Assembly: GCF_034321785.1 (NCBI RefSeq) | Contig: NZ_JAXLPB010000003.1 | Span: 62,001 to 126,000, forward strand | Source: Fulvimarina uroteuthidis | Lineage (GTDB): Bacteria; Pseudomonadota; Alphaproteobacteria; Rhizobiales; Rhizobiaceae | Direction: 5' to 3' | DNA: 64,000 nucleotides | Shown here: one piece after another, positions 53,100 to 62,409 of the stretch | Layout of the letters: each line of letters starts with the position of its first letter | How positions within the stretch are numbered: position 1 is the stretch's first letter | Notes under the pieces: model-generated | Databases searched by the model: none | Told to the model about the DNA's origin: nothing | What the model saw: the letters and a program-made list of their open reading frames with translations, nothing else | Position numbers and translations under genes: made by a program

Positions 53100-54014
53100 T
53101 CAGGCGGATGCGCCATCGCGCAGCGTGCGCAGGGATTGCTGGTCGGCAACCACGTTTTCCTGCACCGCCTTCTGCACCTTCTCGAAGGCGCGAACCTCGA
53201 TCTGGCGAACGCGCTCGCGGCTGATGTCGAACTCGCCGGACAGGGCCTCCAGCGTGATCGGGTCTTCCGACAGACGGCGCGCCTCGAAGATGCGGCGCTC
53301 GCGCTCGTTCAGAATTCCCATGGCCCGCTGCAGCATGCCGCGGCGCTGGTCGAGCTCGTCCTGCTTGGCGAGCGATTCCTCCTGGGACTCGTTGTCGTCG
53401 ACGAGCCAGTCCTGCCATTCGCCCGATTCGCCTTCGGTGGCACGCAGCGGCGAGTTCAGCGAGGCGTCGCCGGAGAGGCGCCGGTTCATGGAAATGACCT
53501 CTTCCGTCGAAACGCCGAGCTGTGTTGCGATCTGCTGTACCTGCTCGGGCTTCAGATCGCCATCCTCGAGCGCCTGGATGCGGCTCTTCATCTTGCGAAG
53601 ATTGAAGAATAACCGCTTCTGGTTCGCCGTCGTGCCCATCTTCACGAGGCTCCATGAGCGCAGGATATATTCCTGGATCGACGCCTTGATCCACCACATG
53701 GCGTAGGTCGCGAGCCGAAAGCCGCGTTCGGGGTCGAAGCGCTTGACCGCCTGCATTAGGCCGACATTGCCCTCCGAGACGACTTCGCCGATCGGCAGCC
53801 CGTAGCCGCGATAGCCCATGGCGATCTTGGCGACGAGACGCAGATGGCTCGTGACGAGCTGATGTGCGGCGTTCCTGTCGTCATGCTCGGCATAACGCTT
53901 GGCGAGCATGTATTCCTGGTCTGGCTGCAGCATCGGAAACCGGCGGATCTCTTCGAGATACCGATTGAGGCCGCCCTCTCCGGATGCGACGCTGGGCAAA
54001 TTCATCTGGGCCAT
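53100..54014 (-). CDS. rpoH: RNA polymerase sigma factor RpoH
   Basis: The 304-aa sigma-32 factor drives heat-shock gene transcription. Region 2.4 is FRLATYAMWWIKASIQEYILRSW and is followed by the RpoH box QKRLFFNLRK, which sets RpoH apart from RpoD. Region 4.2 is SRERVRQIEVRAFEKVQ. The ATG at 54014 has GGAGGG upstream. Alphaproteobacteria often have two or more RpoH paralogues; this is one of them. Confidence 0.95.
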   Translation of the reverse strand: MAQMNLPSVASGEGGLNRYLEEIRRFPMLQPDQEYMLAKRYAEHDDRNAAHQLVTSHLRLVAKIAMGYRGYGLPIGEVVSEGNVGLMQAVKRFDPERGFRLATYAMWWIKASIQEYILRSWSLVKMGTTANQKRLFFNLRKMKSRIQALEDGDLKPEQVQQIATQLGVSTEEVISMNRRLSGDASLNSPLRATEGESGEWQDWLVDDNESQEESLAKQDELDQRRGMLQRAMGILNERERRIFEARRLSEDPITLEALSGEFDISRERVRQIEVRAFEKVQKAVQENVVADQQSLRTLRDGASA

Positions 54015-54185
54015 TCTGGGTCCCTCCATCTCATGCCGTCCGCTTCCTCGAAGCCGGACGAAAACGGGTCCGTTCGGCACCCGTACTTGGCTAATATGGG
54101 CATTCGCAGCCGGGTTTGCACGCTTTTTCGTGCCTGAAACCACGCGACGATCGTTCGCCGGCCACCCACGTGAAGCCATTGGTTT

Positions 54186-55190
54186 TCATGGAAGATCAAT
54201 CCCGAGCGCGGCTCCCAGTTCCCGGAAATCGTCGGGTACGTCGCTCGTGAAACACTGCGTTTCCCCGCTGATGGGGTGGACGAAGCCGAGTTCGGCGGCG
54301 TGCAATGCCTGCCGCTGGAACCTTGCGAGAGCCCCGTGGGCCCTGTCGTCGAGGGCGTTGACCTTCGAGCGGAAGCCCGAGCCGTAGACATCGTCGCCGA
54401 TCAGCGGATGGCCGATATGGGCCATATGGACGCGGATCTGATGGGTGCGCCCCGTTTCCAGCCGGCATTCGACCAGGCTCGCCTCGACGCCGCTTGCCTC
54501 GTGCAGGCCGGATACCACCCGGTAGTGGGTGATCGCCTGGCGCGCGTCCGGTTGGGTCTGTGTCACGACGGCTCGTTTCAGCCGGTCCGACGAGGAACGT
54601 CCGAGAAGCGTCTCGATCCGCCCGAGATGGGGGATCGGGGTGCCCCAGACGAGCGCCAGATAGGAGCGGGTCAAGCGCCCGTCCCGTCCATGCGCCGCGA
54701 ACTGCTCGGCCAGGGAGCGATGGGCGGCATCGGACTTGGCCACGACGAGAAGCCCGCTCGTGTCCTTGTCGAGGCGGTGCACGATGCCGGGACGCTTGAC
54801 GCCGTTGATGCCGGAAAGGTCTCGACCGCAATGGTGAAGGAGGGCGTTCACCAGCGTTCCGGTCCAGTTGCCCGGTCCTGGATGGACGACGAGCCCGGCC
54901 GGCTTGTCGACGACGATCAGATCCGCGTCTTCGAAGACGATGGCGAGCGCAATGTCCTCGGCGTCCGGCTCGGGATCTTCAGGCGGCGGCACGCGCAGGG
55001 CGACGATGTCCCGTTCGGCGACGCGGCGTTTGGCGGCCGTCACCGGCTGTCCGCCGATCGTCGCGTCACCTGCGGCGATCAGCCCCTGCAGCCGTGCGCG
55101 CGAGAGTTCGGGCGCGCATCGCCCCGCCAGGAACGCATCGATCCGCATTCCGGCTTCCTCGGCTGCGACGGCGAATTCTCTTGTATCCAT
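54186..55190 (-). CDS. rluD: RluD-family 23S rRNA pseudouridine synthase
   Basis: The 334-aa enzyme has an N-terminal S4 RNA-binding domain (residues 15-75, SRARLQGLIAAG) and the catalytic motif HRLDKDTSG with Asp141. It converts uridines in helix 69 of 23S rRNA if it is a true RluD; family members of other specificity look alike. The ATG at 55190 gives the normal family N-terminus. Transcribed toward rpoH, 171 bases before it. Confidence 0.9.
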   Translation of the reverse strand: MDTREFAVAAEEAGMRIDAFLAGRCAPELSRARLQGLIAAGDATIGGQPVTAAKRRVAERDIVALRVPPPEDPEPDAEDIALAIVFEDADLIVVDKPAGLVVHPGPGNWTGTLVNALLHHCGRDLSGINGVKRPGIVHRLDKDTSGLLVVAKSDAAHRSLAEQFAAHGRDGRLTRSYLALVWGTPIPHLGRIETLLGRSSSDRLKRAVVTQTQPDARQAITHYRVVSGLHEASGVEASLVECRLETGRTHQIRVHMAHIGHPLIGDDVYGSGFRSKVNALDDRAHGALARFQRQALHAAELGFVHPISGETQCFTSDVPDDFRELGAALGIDLP

Positions 55191-55262
55191 GGGGGCCGCG
55201 CTTGTAGGTGCGAATATCACAAGCCGTGACGGCTTGCGTGCGAAACTCAGGCAGACACTCAT

Positions 55263-55622
55263 ATGACCAGCGAACCCGAACGCCAAGATGACGAGCCGCT
55301 CGACCCGGCGGCCGAGAATCTGCGCCGAAAGCTGATGCGCCTGCTGATCTTCTCGATGGGCTTCATGATCCTGTCGGTGCTGACGGTGTTCGGCGTGATC
55401 ATCTACAAGACGACGCGTTCCAGCGAGCCGGTCTATGACGGCACCCCGGTCGCCATCCCTCTGCCGGGGGGCGGGGAGATCATCGATACGGCCCTCGACG
55501 CCAACCGCCTGCTGCTGACGGTGCGCAGCGGCGACGCCGTGAGGCTCGTTCTCGTCGATCGGACCACCGGCGCGATCGTCTCGGAATATGTGATCGACCC
55601 TTCGGCGCCCGTTCCGCAATAG
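55263..55622 (+). CDS. DUF6476-like single-helix membrane protein
   Basis: The 119-aa protein has an acidic N-terminus, one membrane helix (residues 25-48), and a periplasmic domain of about 70 residues with VAIPLPGGGEIIDTALD and LVDRTTGAIVSEYVID. The pattern fits DUF6476, of unknown function, next to rluD in many Hyphomicrobiales. It is divergent from rluD. Confidence 0.75.
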   Translation: MTSEPERQDDEPLDPAAENLRRKLMRLLIFSMGFMILSVLTVFGVIIYKTTRSSEPVYDGTPVAIPLPGGGEIIDTALDANRLLLTVRSGDAVRLVLVDRTTGAIVSEYVIDPSAPVPQ

Positions 55623-55642
55623 GAAAGGGGGGCATAGAGCGC

Positions 55643-55673
55643 GGGCCGTGAGAAAATTTCTCGAGAACGGCCC
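55643..55673 (+). terminator. Hairpin after the DUF6476-like gene
   Basis: A GGGCCGT/ACGGCCC stem encloses an inner GAGAAA/TTTCTC stem about 20 bases after the stop. There is no T tract, so termination here is uncertain. Confidence 0.35.
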
Positions 55674-55683
55674 AACTTATCCC

Positions 55684-55712
55684 TTGCGCCAGAAGCGCCG
55701 ACATTCTATGTC
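55684..55712 (+). promoter_or_regulatory. Promoter of tRNA-Glu
   Basis: TTGCGC (55684-55689) and TATGTC (55707-55712) are separated by 17 bases and end 13 bases before the tRNA. Confidence 0.5.
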
Positions 55713-55725
55713 GCTCCCACAGTAC

Positions 55726-55800
55726 GCGCCCATCGTCTAGCGGTTAGGACGGCGCCCTCTCACGGCGCAAACAGGGGTTCGATTCCCCTTGGGCGTACCA
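55726..55800 (+). tRNA. tRNA-Glu (CTC)
   Basis: A 75-nt cloverleaf with encoded CCA. The anticodon arm GCGCC-CTCTCAC-GGCGC gives anticodon CTC, and the T-arm holds GGTTCGATTCC. The acceptor stem GCGCCCA/TGGGCGT has a G-T wobble as its first pair. Confidence 0.95.
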
Positions 55801-55955
55801 TTTCTCCTTATGGCGTACTGACCCTTCCAGATTTTTCCGATATGCCTCGCGTGCATCCGCCTTGGCTTCCGTGCCTTGTCCGGATCCAAGGGCGCGCGAT
55901 CCCGCGTTCGCGAACAGGTTCGCGATCGGGGCGCCCGGTTGCGTCGGGCGGTGTG

Positions 55956-56585
55956 TCACGGGCGGCCGGAGGGCCCGGGCCTCATCCGTTTCAGGAGCGC
56001 CCAGCTGCGAAGGTCGACCATCGCCTTGATGGTGGCCGCAAGGACCAGAAGGCAGAGAACAGCCTTCGATACCGTGCCCATCGCCCCTTCGATCAGCATG
56101 GTATGAACCACGCTGCCGACGACCACCGAGAGCGTGAGCGCCGTGTGCGCGAAGCGCCAGACCGGCGGCCGGATGCGCAAGGGTTTCCGCAGCAAGGCCA
56201 GTGCCGCGGCGGCAAACAGCGCCCACATGGCAAGGACGCCCCAGATCGAGAAGGGCGTCGGGGAAACGAAAAGCAGCGCATCGATGACGTCGGGCGGACT
56301 GGTCAGCCAGAGACCGCCGACGTGAAGCACGACGAGACAGACCAGCCCCGTCCCGACCCGGCGATGAAGCACGCGCCCCGCGCGCGCCGAAAGCTTCGGC
56401 AGATAATGTCCGACGAGAAGCGGCTGGAGCAGGATGAGGGCCAGCGCCACGATCCCCGCGAACCCGGCCGCGATATAGACCCAGCTCCGATAGCTGAGAA
56501 ACGGGCTCGTCGCCGCGACGGCGACCGGAATGATCAGGGCGGCGGCAAGCGATGCCCAGGCGAGAATGGCACGGGGCCGTGACAT
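55956..56585 (-). CDS. Haem-type membrane protein, ferric-reductase-like transmembrane domain
   Basis: The 209-aa protein has six hydrophobic helices. Histidines lie at helix positions typical of bis-haem b proteins (HRRVGTGLVCLVVLHVGG and FAHTALTLSVVVGSVVHTML). This fits the ferric-reductase-like domain family (YedZ/MsrQ or b561-like), which moves electrons across the membrane. No cytoplasmic flavin domain is attached. It starts seven bases after the Tat-protein gene, so the two form an operon, and it probably supplies electrons to that partner or to a shared pathway. Confidence 0.8.
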   Translation of the reverse strand: MSRPRAILAWASLAAALIIPVAVAATSPFLSYRSWVYIAAGFAGIVALALILLQPLLVGHYLPKLSARAGRVLHRRVGTGLVCLVVLHVGGLWLTSPPDVIDALLFVSPTPFSIWGVLAMWALFAAAALALLRKPLRIRPPVWRFAHTALTLSVVVGSVVHTMLIEGAMGTVSKAVLCLLVLAATIKAMVDLRSWALLKRMRPGPSGRP

Positions 56586-56591
56586 GGGTGC

Positions 56592-57095
56592 TCAGGCCGG
56601 CTGCAGCACGAAGTCCGCGGTGAGCGACGTATCGCGCGCGCTGTCCATGACCGGCCGAAGGAAGACGGTCTCGAACGCGGGATCGTCATAGGCGAGATGG
56701 CCATGCGCCTGCCCGAAAGCCGGGACGATCTGCGGCATTTCGAGCCGAAACACGCCATCCGGCCCGGTCAGGGTCGCGCCGTGGCTTTCGGGATCGCTCT
56801 CATATCCCTCGGTCGTGTGCGCCCAGATCTGAATTCTCACCCCTTCGAGCGGCGCCCCGTCTCCGGCGCGGCGAACGGTGCCCGACATCCAGAAACCACC
56901 GTTTCCGATCCGCTCGACGATCGGGGCGCCGGGACGGTAGTTGTTGGAGCCGCCGCGCATCGACGGCGTCGGCGCGAGGCCCTGCGCTCTTGCCGCCGGT
57001 GCCATGAGGCCGGGCAGTCCGGAAGAGAGCGCGGCGGCCGCGCCCAGAACGCCTGCGGAAAGAAACGTCCGGCGGCTGTGTCGAATTCGGGTCAT
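56592..57095 (-). CDS. Tat-exported intradiol dioxygenase-like protein
   Basis: The 167-aa protein starts with a twin-arginine signal (SRRTFLSAG, then a hydrophobic stretch to ARAQG), so it is exported folded. The mature part has the intradiol dioxygenase beta-fold pattern (SGTVRRAGDGAPLEGVRIQIW, TGPDGVFRLEMPQIVP) and HGHLAY at the place of the iron-binding His-x-His, with a tyrosine in EGYESD. It is much shorter than catechol or protocatechuate dioxygenases, so catalytic activity is uncertain. It is co-transcribed with the haem membrane protein. Confidence 0.75.
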   Translation of the reverse strand: MTRIRHSRRTFLSAGVLGAAAALSSGLPGLMAPAARAQGLAPTPSMRGGSNNYRPGAPIVERIGNGGFWMSGTVRRAGDGAPLEGVRIQIWAHTTEGYESDPESHGATLTGPDGVFRLEMPQIVPAFGQAHGHLAYDDPAFETVFLRPVMDSARDTSLTADFVLQPA

Positions 57096-57437
57096 CGGCT
57101 CTCTCGCTTTACGGCTCGTCCGCTGATCGCGGTGTCCCACCACGCACAACGGGCGTGACTGTCGAGGCAAATCTTGGTGAAAATATCACCGGCCGCATCG
57201 CGGCATGCGCGGTGGTTCGTCGCAACCGCGAACGTCGGGGAAAAAAATCGTCCATCGGCCGGGCTGGAACGAAATGCGCCGGGCTCTCAGGACGATACGA
57301 GATCGCAGCGACCCTCGACGGAGCCCATCTGGTCCGATCGACGGCGCTCCTTCTGCGACGATCGGATGGCGGTCGCAGACAGTCGCCTCCGCACCGATTG
57401 AGTTGCGTACGTCAAGACATCGTGGTTCAACGCGTAT
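57096..57437. other. Divergent control region between Tat protein gene and lacI-type regulator
   Basis: This 342-bp region should hold promoters for both directions. Near its right end TTGCGTACGTCAAG contains a CGTACG palindrome with TTG/CAA flanks, a possible autoregulatory operator. No ORF was judged real. No clear ribosome site precedes the regulator ATG. Confidence 0.4.
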
Positions 57438-58469
57438 ATGAGCCCCGTTCCGACCCTCAGCGACGTCGCGAAACTGGCCGGCGTGTCGCTGGCGACGGTG
57501 GACCGCGTCATCAACCGGCGGCCGAACGTCAGGGCGCATACGGTGGAGCGCGTCAGGGCGGCGATGGCCGCGCTCGACTACCGGGTGGACCCGCTGGCGG
57601 CGGGGCTCGCCCGGCGCAAGCGCTACAAATTCGTCTTCCTCCTGCCCGGCGGCACCAACGCCTTCATGGCCGATCTTGCCGCGCGGCTCGAAAGCCTGAC
57701 CGGCTGGCTGACCGCGAACAGGGCATCGGTCGAGACGGTGTTCGCCGACGTGTTCGATCCGAAACGTCTCGTCGAAGCGATCGACGGGATCGACCGGGAG
57801 GCGGACGGCGCGGCGATCGTCGCCCTCGATCACCCCGATATCCTGGCCGCGATCGATCGGCTGTCCGGCGACGGCGTCGCCGTGGTCACGCTGGTTTCGG
57901 ACGTGCCGAAATCGCAGAGGCTGCGCTTCATCGGCATCGACAACACCGCGGCCGGCCGGAGCGCGGGGACCCTGCTCGGGCGTTTCACCGCCGGCCGTGC
58001 CGGAACGGTCGCCCTTCTCGTCGGGTCGCTGTCGCTGCGCGACCATGTCGATCGTTGCCTCGGCTTTTCGCAGATCGTCGAGCGCAACTTTCCGCATCTG
58101 ACGGTCCTGCCCGTGATCGAGACACGCGACGAGCGGAACCGGGCGGAACGGGCGGCGAAGGACGTTCTGGGTGAGCATCCGGACCTTGTCGGGATCTACA
58201 ATGTCGGCGCGGGCAATGTCGGGATCGCGAGCGCGCTGCGCGCCGGCGCGACCGCGATTCGCCCCGTCGTCGTCTGCCACGAGCTGACGCCGGGCTCGGT
58301 CGAGGCGCTGCGCGCCGGACAGTTCGATGCGATTCTCGCCCAGAACCCCGGCCACGAGGTCCGGTCCGCCGCGCGTGTCCTTCTGGCATGCGCCAGCAAG
58401 ACCGGCGTGGTGGAGGAGCAGGAGCGGATCCGGATCGATATTTTCATTCGTGAAAATCTGCCAGCATAA
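57438..58469 (+). CDS. LacI-family transcriptional regulator
   Basis: The 343-aa repressor has the LacI helix-turn-helix at residues 6-25 (TLSDVAKLAGVSLATVDRVI) and hinge helix VDPLAAGLARRK. A periplasmic-binding-protein-like effector domain follows, so it probably senses a sugar or polyol. It heads the transport operon that follows 135 bases later and likely controls it and itself. The ATG at 57438 has no evident ribosome site; short-leader or leaderless translation is possible. Confidence 0.92.
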   Translation: MSPVPTLSDVAKLAGVSLATVDRVINRRPNVRAHTVERVRAAMAALDYRVDPLAAGLARRKRYKFVFLLPGGTNAFMADLAARLESLTGWLTANRASVETVFADVFDPKRLVEAIDGIDREADGAAIVALDHPDILAAIDRLSGDGVAVVTLVSDVPKSQRLRFIGIDNTAAGRSAGTLLGRFTAGRAGTVALLVGSLSLRDHVDRCLGFSQIVERNFPHLTVLPVIETRDERNRAERAAKDVLGEHPDLVGIYNVGAGNVGIASALRAGATAIRPVVVCHELTPGSVEALRAGQFDAILAQNPGHEVRSAARVLLACASKTGVVEEQERIRIDIFIRENLPA

Positions 58470-58604
58470 CTTATGATTTTTTGATGTACGCCCTTCAAAA
58501 GGCGTTCCCGGTGTGCCAGTTTGCCGGTCAACGGAACGTGCGTCGGAGAGGGTGGGTCTCCGCCGTCCCGTCCCGTCGGGTCGAATGTCTCGGGAGGAGC
58601 CGAC

Positions 58605-59678
58605 ATGCAGACGATGAAGGGGCCGGGGATCTTTCTCGCCCAGTTCGCCGGCGACGATGCGCCGTTCAACGATTTTGGCTCGATCTGCCGATGGGCCGCC
58701 GGCCACGGCTACAAGGGCGTGCAGGTTCCGACCTGGGACGCGCGCCTGTTCGATCTGGCGAGGGCGGCCGATTCGAAAACCTATTGCGACGAGATTGCGG
58801 GCATTGCGCGCGATGCCGGGGTCGAGATCACCGACCTGTCGACCCATCTGCAGGGACAGCTCGTCGCCGTGCATCCGGCGTTCGACGAGGCCTTCGACGG
58901 CTTTGCGGAGCCCGAGGTGCGCGGCAAGCCTAAAGCCCGGCAGGCGTGGGCCGTCGACCAGCTGAAGCTTGCCGCGAAAGCGTCTGCGCATTTCGGCTTT
59001 TCCAGCCATGTCACCTTTCCCGGCGCGCTCGCCTGGCCGTTCCTCTATCCCTGGCCCCAGCGTCCGGCCGGGCTGGTCGATACCGCGTTCGACGAACTGG
59101 CACGGCGCTGGGTCCCGATTCTCGATGCATTCGACGAGGCCGGCTGCGATGTCGGCTACGAGATCCATCCGGGCGAGGACGTCTTCGACGGGGCGACGTT
59201 CGAGATGTTCCTGGAAGCGGCGGGCCATCATCCACGCCTCAAGATCAATTACGATCCCTCGCACTTCGTGCTGCAGCAGCTCGATTATGTCGGTTTCATC
59301 GACGTCTATCACGAGCGGATCTGCGCGTTCCACGTCAAGGATGCCGAGTTCAATCCCACGGCGCGCCAGGGGGTCTATTCCGGTTACCAGCCCTGGGCCA
59401 AGCGCGCCGCCCGGTTCCGCTCGCTTGGCGACGGCCAGGTCGACTTCTCGGCGATCTTCTCGAAGATGGCCGAATACGGCTATTCGTCCTGGGCCGTCCT
59501 CGAATGGGAATGCTGCCTGAAGAGCCCGGAACAGGGCGCCGCCGAGGGCGCGCCCTTCATCGCCCATCACATCATCGAAGTGACCGACAAGGCCTTCGAC
59601 GACTTTGCCAGCGGCGGCACGGACGAGGCGGCGAACCGGCGTATGCTGGGGATCTCTGCCGAGGGAGACGCATCATGA
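58605..59678 (+). CDS. Sugar phosphate isomerase/epimerase (TIM barrel)
   Basis: The 357-aa protein belongs to the AP-endonuclease-2-like TIM barrel family (COG1082), which includes IolE and IolI. Metal-ligand candidates lie in GYEIHPGED, INYDPSHF, FHVKDAEF and VLEWECC. GGGAGGAG sets the start at 58605 against an in-frame TTG upstream. It overlaps the next gene in an ATGA. With the dehydrogenase it probably converts the imported compound, but the reaction is unknown. Confidence 0.88.
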   Translation: MQTMKGPGIFLAQFAGDDAPFNDFGSICRWAAGHGYKGVQVPTWDARLFDLARAADSKTYCDEIAGIARDAGVEITDLSTHLQGQLVAVHPAFDEAFDGFAEPEVRGKPKARQAWAVDQLKLAAKASAHFGFSSHVTFPGALAWPFLYPWPQRPAGLVDTAFDELARRWVPILDAFDEAGCDVGYEIHPGEDVFDGATFEMFLEAAGHHPRLKINYDPSHFVLQQLDYVGFIDVYHERICAFHVKDAEFNPTARQGVYSGYQPWAKRAARFRSLGDGQVDFSAIFSKMAEYGYSSWAVLEWECCLKSPEQGAAEGAPFIAHHIIEVTDKAFDDFASGGTDEAANRRMLGISAEGDAS

Positions 59679-60856
59679 CCATCGAAGGACGCGACGACGC
59701 GCGCGGCCGGCGTATCCGGCTCGGCATGGTCGGTGGCGGGCAGGGCGCCTTCATCGGCGCGGTGCATCGCATGGCCGCCCGCATCGACGACCGGTTCGAT
59801 CTCGTCGCGGGCGCGCTCTCGTCGACGCCGGAAAAGGCGAAGGCGTCCGCCGCCGAGATCGGTCTCGATCCCGCGCGCAGCTACGGCTCCTACGAGGAGA
59901 TGGCGCGCGCCGAGAAGGAGCGCCCCGACGGCATCGAGGCGGTGGCGATCGTCACGCCCAACCACATGCATTACCCGGTCGCCCGGACTTTCCTGGAAGC
60001 CGGCTACCACGTCATCTGCGACAAGCCGGTCACGACGACGCTCGCGGATGCGAAGGATCTGGCGGAGATCGTGAGGCGGTCGGGTAAGGCGTTCGTCCTC
60101 ACCCACAATTATACCGGCTATCCGATGATCCGTCAGGCGCGCGCGATGTGCGCGGCTGGCGACCTCGGCGACATCCGCATCGTCCAGGCGCACTATATCC
60201 AGGACTTTCTGGCGACGAAGGTAGAGGATGCCGGCTCCAAGCAGGCGGCCTGGCGGGTCGATCCGTCGAAGTCGGGGGCCGGCGGCACGATCGGCGATAT
60301 CGGCACCCACGCCTTCAATCTCGCCTCTTTCGTCACCGGGCTGGAGCTCGACAGTCTCGCCTGCGAGCTGACGAGCTTCGGCGAGGGCCGGAGTCTCGAC
60401 GACAATGCGCAGATGCTCCTGCGTTTCAGGGAGCGGAACGGCGTTGCGGCCAAGGGCACGCTCTGGGCGAGTCAGGTGGCCGTCGGCCACGAGAACACGC
60501 TCGCCCTTACCGTCATCGGCACGAAGGCCGGCCTTACCTGGCAGCAGGAAGAGCCGAACAGGCTCTGGTTCACGCGGCTCGGGGAACCCAAGCAGCTGCT
60601 GACGCGCGGCGGCGCGGGCGCGAACGCGGCGGCGGGGCGCGTGACTCGCATCCCCGCGGGCCATCCGGAAGGCTATCTCGAGGGTTTCGCGACGATCTAT
60701 GCGGAGGCGGCCGAACTCATCGCCGCGACCGACGAGGGGCGCGCGCCGCCGGAGGGGCTGGGGACGGTCACCATCGAGGACGGTGTCACCGGCATGGCCT
60801 TCATCGAAGCCTGCGTCAGGTCCGCCAGGGACGACGGCGCGTGGACGCGGCTATGA
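59675..60856 (+). CDS. Gfo/Idh/MocA-family oxidoreductase
   Basis: The 393-aa NAD(P)-dependent dehydrogenase has a Rossmann start (RLGMVGGGQGAFIGAVHR) and the family motif CDKPVTTTL with the catalytic lysine near residue 120. GGTIGDIGTHAFNLASF holds the active-site Asp and His. Members oxidise sugars and inositols. It overlaps both neighbours by four bases, so it is tightly coupled in the operon. Confidence 0.9.
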   Translation: MTIEGRDDARGRRIRLGMVGGGQGAFIGAVHRMAARIDDRFDLVAGALSSTPEKAKASAAEIGLDPARSYGSYEEMARAEKERPDGIEAVAIVTPNHMHYPVARTFLEAGYHVICDKPVTTTLADAKDLAEIVRRSGKAFVLTHNYTGYPMIRQARAMCAAGDLGDIRIVQAHYIQDFLATKVEDAGSKQAAWRVDPSKSGAGGTIGDIGTHAFNLASFVTGLELDSLACELTSFGEGRSLDDNAQMLLRFRERNGVAAKGTLWASQVAVGHENTLALTVIGTKAGLTWQQEEPNRLWFTRLGEPKQLLTRGGAGANAAAGRVTRIPAGHPEGYLEGFATIYAEAAELIAATDEGRAPPEGLGTVTIEDGVTGMAFIEACVRSARDDGAWTRL

Positions 60857-62409
60857 TCACCGCGCCCGCTCCCGGCGGTCCCCGTGCGACGACCGGGGAA
60901 CGGACGGCCCCGATCATCGAGGCCCGCGGCGTCCGCAAGAGCTTCGGGCCGGTCGAGGTGCTGCACGGCATCGACTTCGCGCTTCGGCCCGGCGAGGTTC
61001 ATGCCCTGGTCGGCGAGAACGGCGCGGGCAAGTCGACATTGATGAAGTGCCTCACCGGCTATCAGCCGGTCACCGGCGGCGAGATATGGCTTCGCGGAGA
61101 GCCGGTCCGGTTCTCCTCGAGCGACGAGGCCGAGCGCGCCGGCGTCGTCCTCATCCACCAGGAATTTAACCTGGCCGAACAGCTTTCGGCCGAAGCCAAT
61201 ATCTTTCTCGGGCGGGAGCTGAAGAAGGGCGTCTTTCTCGACTGGAAGACGATGCGCCGGCGTGCGAGCGAACTTCTCGACGAACTGGCGACGCCGATCG
61301 ACACCCGCCGCCCGGTCTCCAGCCTCTCGGTCTCGCAGAAACAGATGGTCGAGATCGCCAAGGCGCTGGCCCGCGACGCGCGCGTTCTCGTGATGGACGA
61401 GCCGACTGCGGTGCTGACCTCCCGCGAAGCCGAGGTGCTGTTCGAGCAGATCTCCCGGCTGAAGGCCGAAGGCGTCGTCATTCTCTACACGTCCCACAAG
61501 CTCGACGAGATCGTGCGCATCGCCGACGAGGTGACCGTCCTGCGCGACGGCTCGTTCATCTCCAACCGGCCGGCGTCGAAGACCAGCACCGACACGATGG
61601 CCCGCGACATGGTGGGTCGCGAGCTGAGCGACCTGTTTCCGCCGAAGGGCGAGCCCCGGCGTCTCGCGCCCGCGCTCGAAGTCGAGCGATTCAGCGTGCC
61701 GGGCCATGCGAGGGACATCTCCTTCAAGCTGGCGAAGGGCGAGGTTCTGGGCTTTGCCGGTCTGGTCGGGGCCGGGCGGACCGAACTGATGGAAGGCATC
61801 ATGGGCCTGCGCGAAAGCGCCGGCACGATCCGGGTGAACGGCGATCCGATCCGCGTGGCGAGCCCGCGCGACGCCGTACGCCACGGGCTTTCCTATCTCA
61901 CCGAGGATCGAAAGGGACGGGGCCTGCTGCTCGAATACGGCATGCGCGAGAACCTGACGCTGCTGGGGCTCGACCGCTTCTCGAAGATCTTCGTCGACGA
62001 AGCGGCCGAGCGCAAGGCGCTGGACACGGCGGTCGAGCGCTTCGACATCCGGGGCGCCTCGCGCGAGGGCCGGGTCGGCAATCTTTCGGGCGGCAACCAG
62101 CAGAAGCTGCTTCTCGCCAAGACGATGCTGGTCGACCCGGACATCGTCATCCTCGACGAACCGACGCGCGGCATCGACATCGGCACCAAGCAGCAGATCT
62201 ACCGCTTCATCCACGATCTGGCCGAAGAGGGCCGGGCGGTCATCGTGATTTCGTCGGAGATGTCGGAGGTGATCGGGCTTTGCCACCGCGTCGTCGTCAT
62301 GCGCTCCGGCCGCCTTGCCGGTGAACTCACCGGCGCCGAAATCACCGAAGAGGCGATCGTGCGGCGCGCCATGGGCCTCCATTCCGAACCGCTCGAGGAG
62401 GTCGCCTGA
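60853..62409 (+). CDS. Sugar ABC transporter ATPase, RbsA/XylG type
   Basis: The 518-aa protein has two tandem ABC domains. The first has Walker A GENGAGKST (residues 54-62), a Q-loop in HQEFNLAEQL, signature SVSQKQMVEIAKAL and Walker B VLVMDEPTA. The second has a degenerate Walker A GLVGAGRTEL but a good signature LSGGNQQK and DEPTRGID. This asymmetry is normal for the family. It overlaps the dehydrogenase and the permease genes. Confidence 0.94.
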   Translation: MITAPAPGGPRATTGERTAPIIEARGVRKSFGPVEVLHGIDFALRPGEVHALVGENGAGKSTLMKCLTGYQPVTGGEIWLRGEPVRFSSSDEAERAGVVLIHQEFNLAEQLSAEANIFLGRELKKGVFLDWKTMRRRASELLDELATPIDTRRPVSSLSVSQKQMVEIAKALARDARVLVMDEPTAVLTSREAEVLFEQISRLKAEGVVILYTSHKLDEIVRIADEVTVLRDGSFISNRPASKTSTDTMARDMVGRELSDLFPPKGEPRRLAPALEVERFSVPGHARDISFKLAKGEVLGFAGLVGAGRTELMEGIMGLRESAGTIRVNGDPIRVASPRDAVRHGLSYLTEDRKGRGLLLEYGMRENLTLLGLDRFSKIFVDEAAERKALDTAVERFDIRGASREGRVGNLSGGNQQKLLLAKTMLVDPDIVILDEPTRGIDIGTKQQIYRFIHDLAEEGRAVIVISSEMSEVIGLCHRVVVMRSGRLAGELTGAEITEEAIVRRAMGLHSEPLEEVA

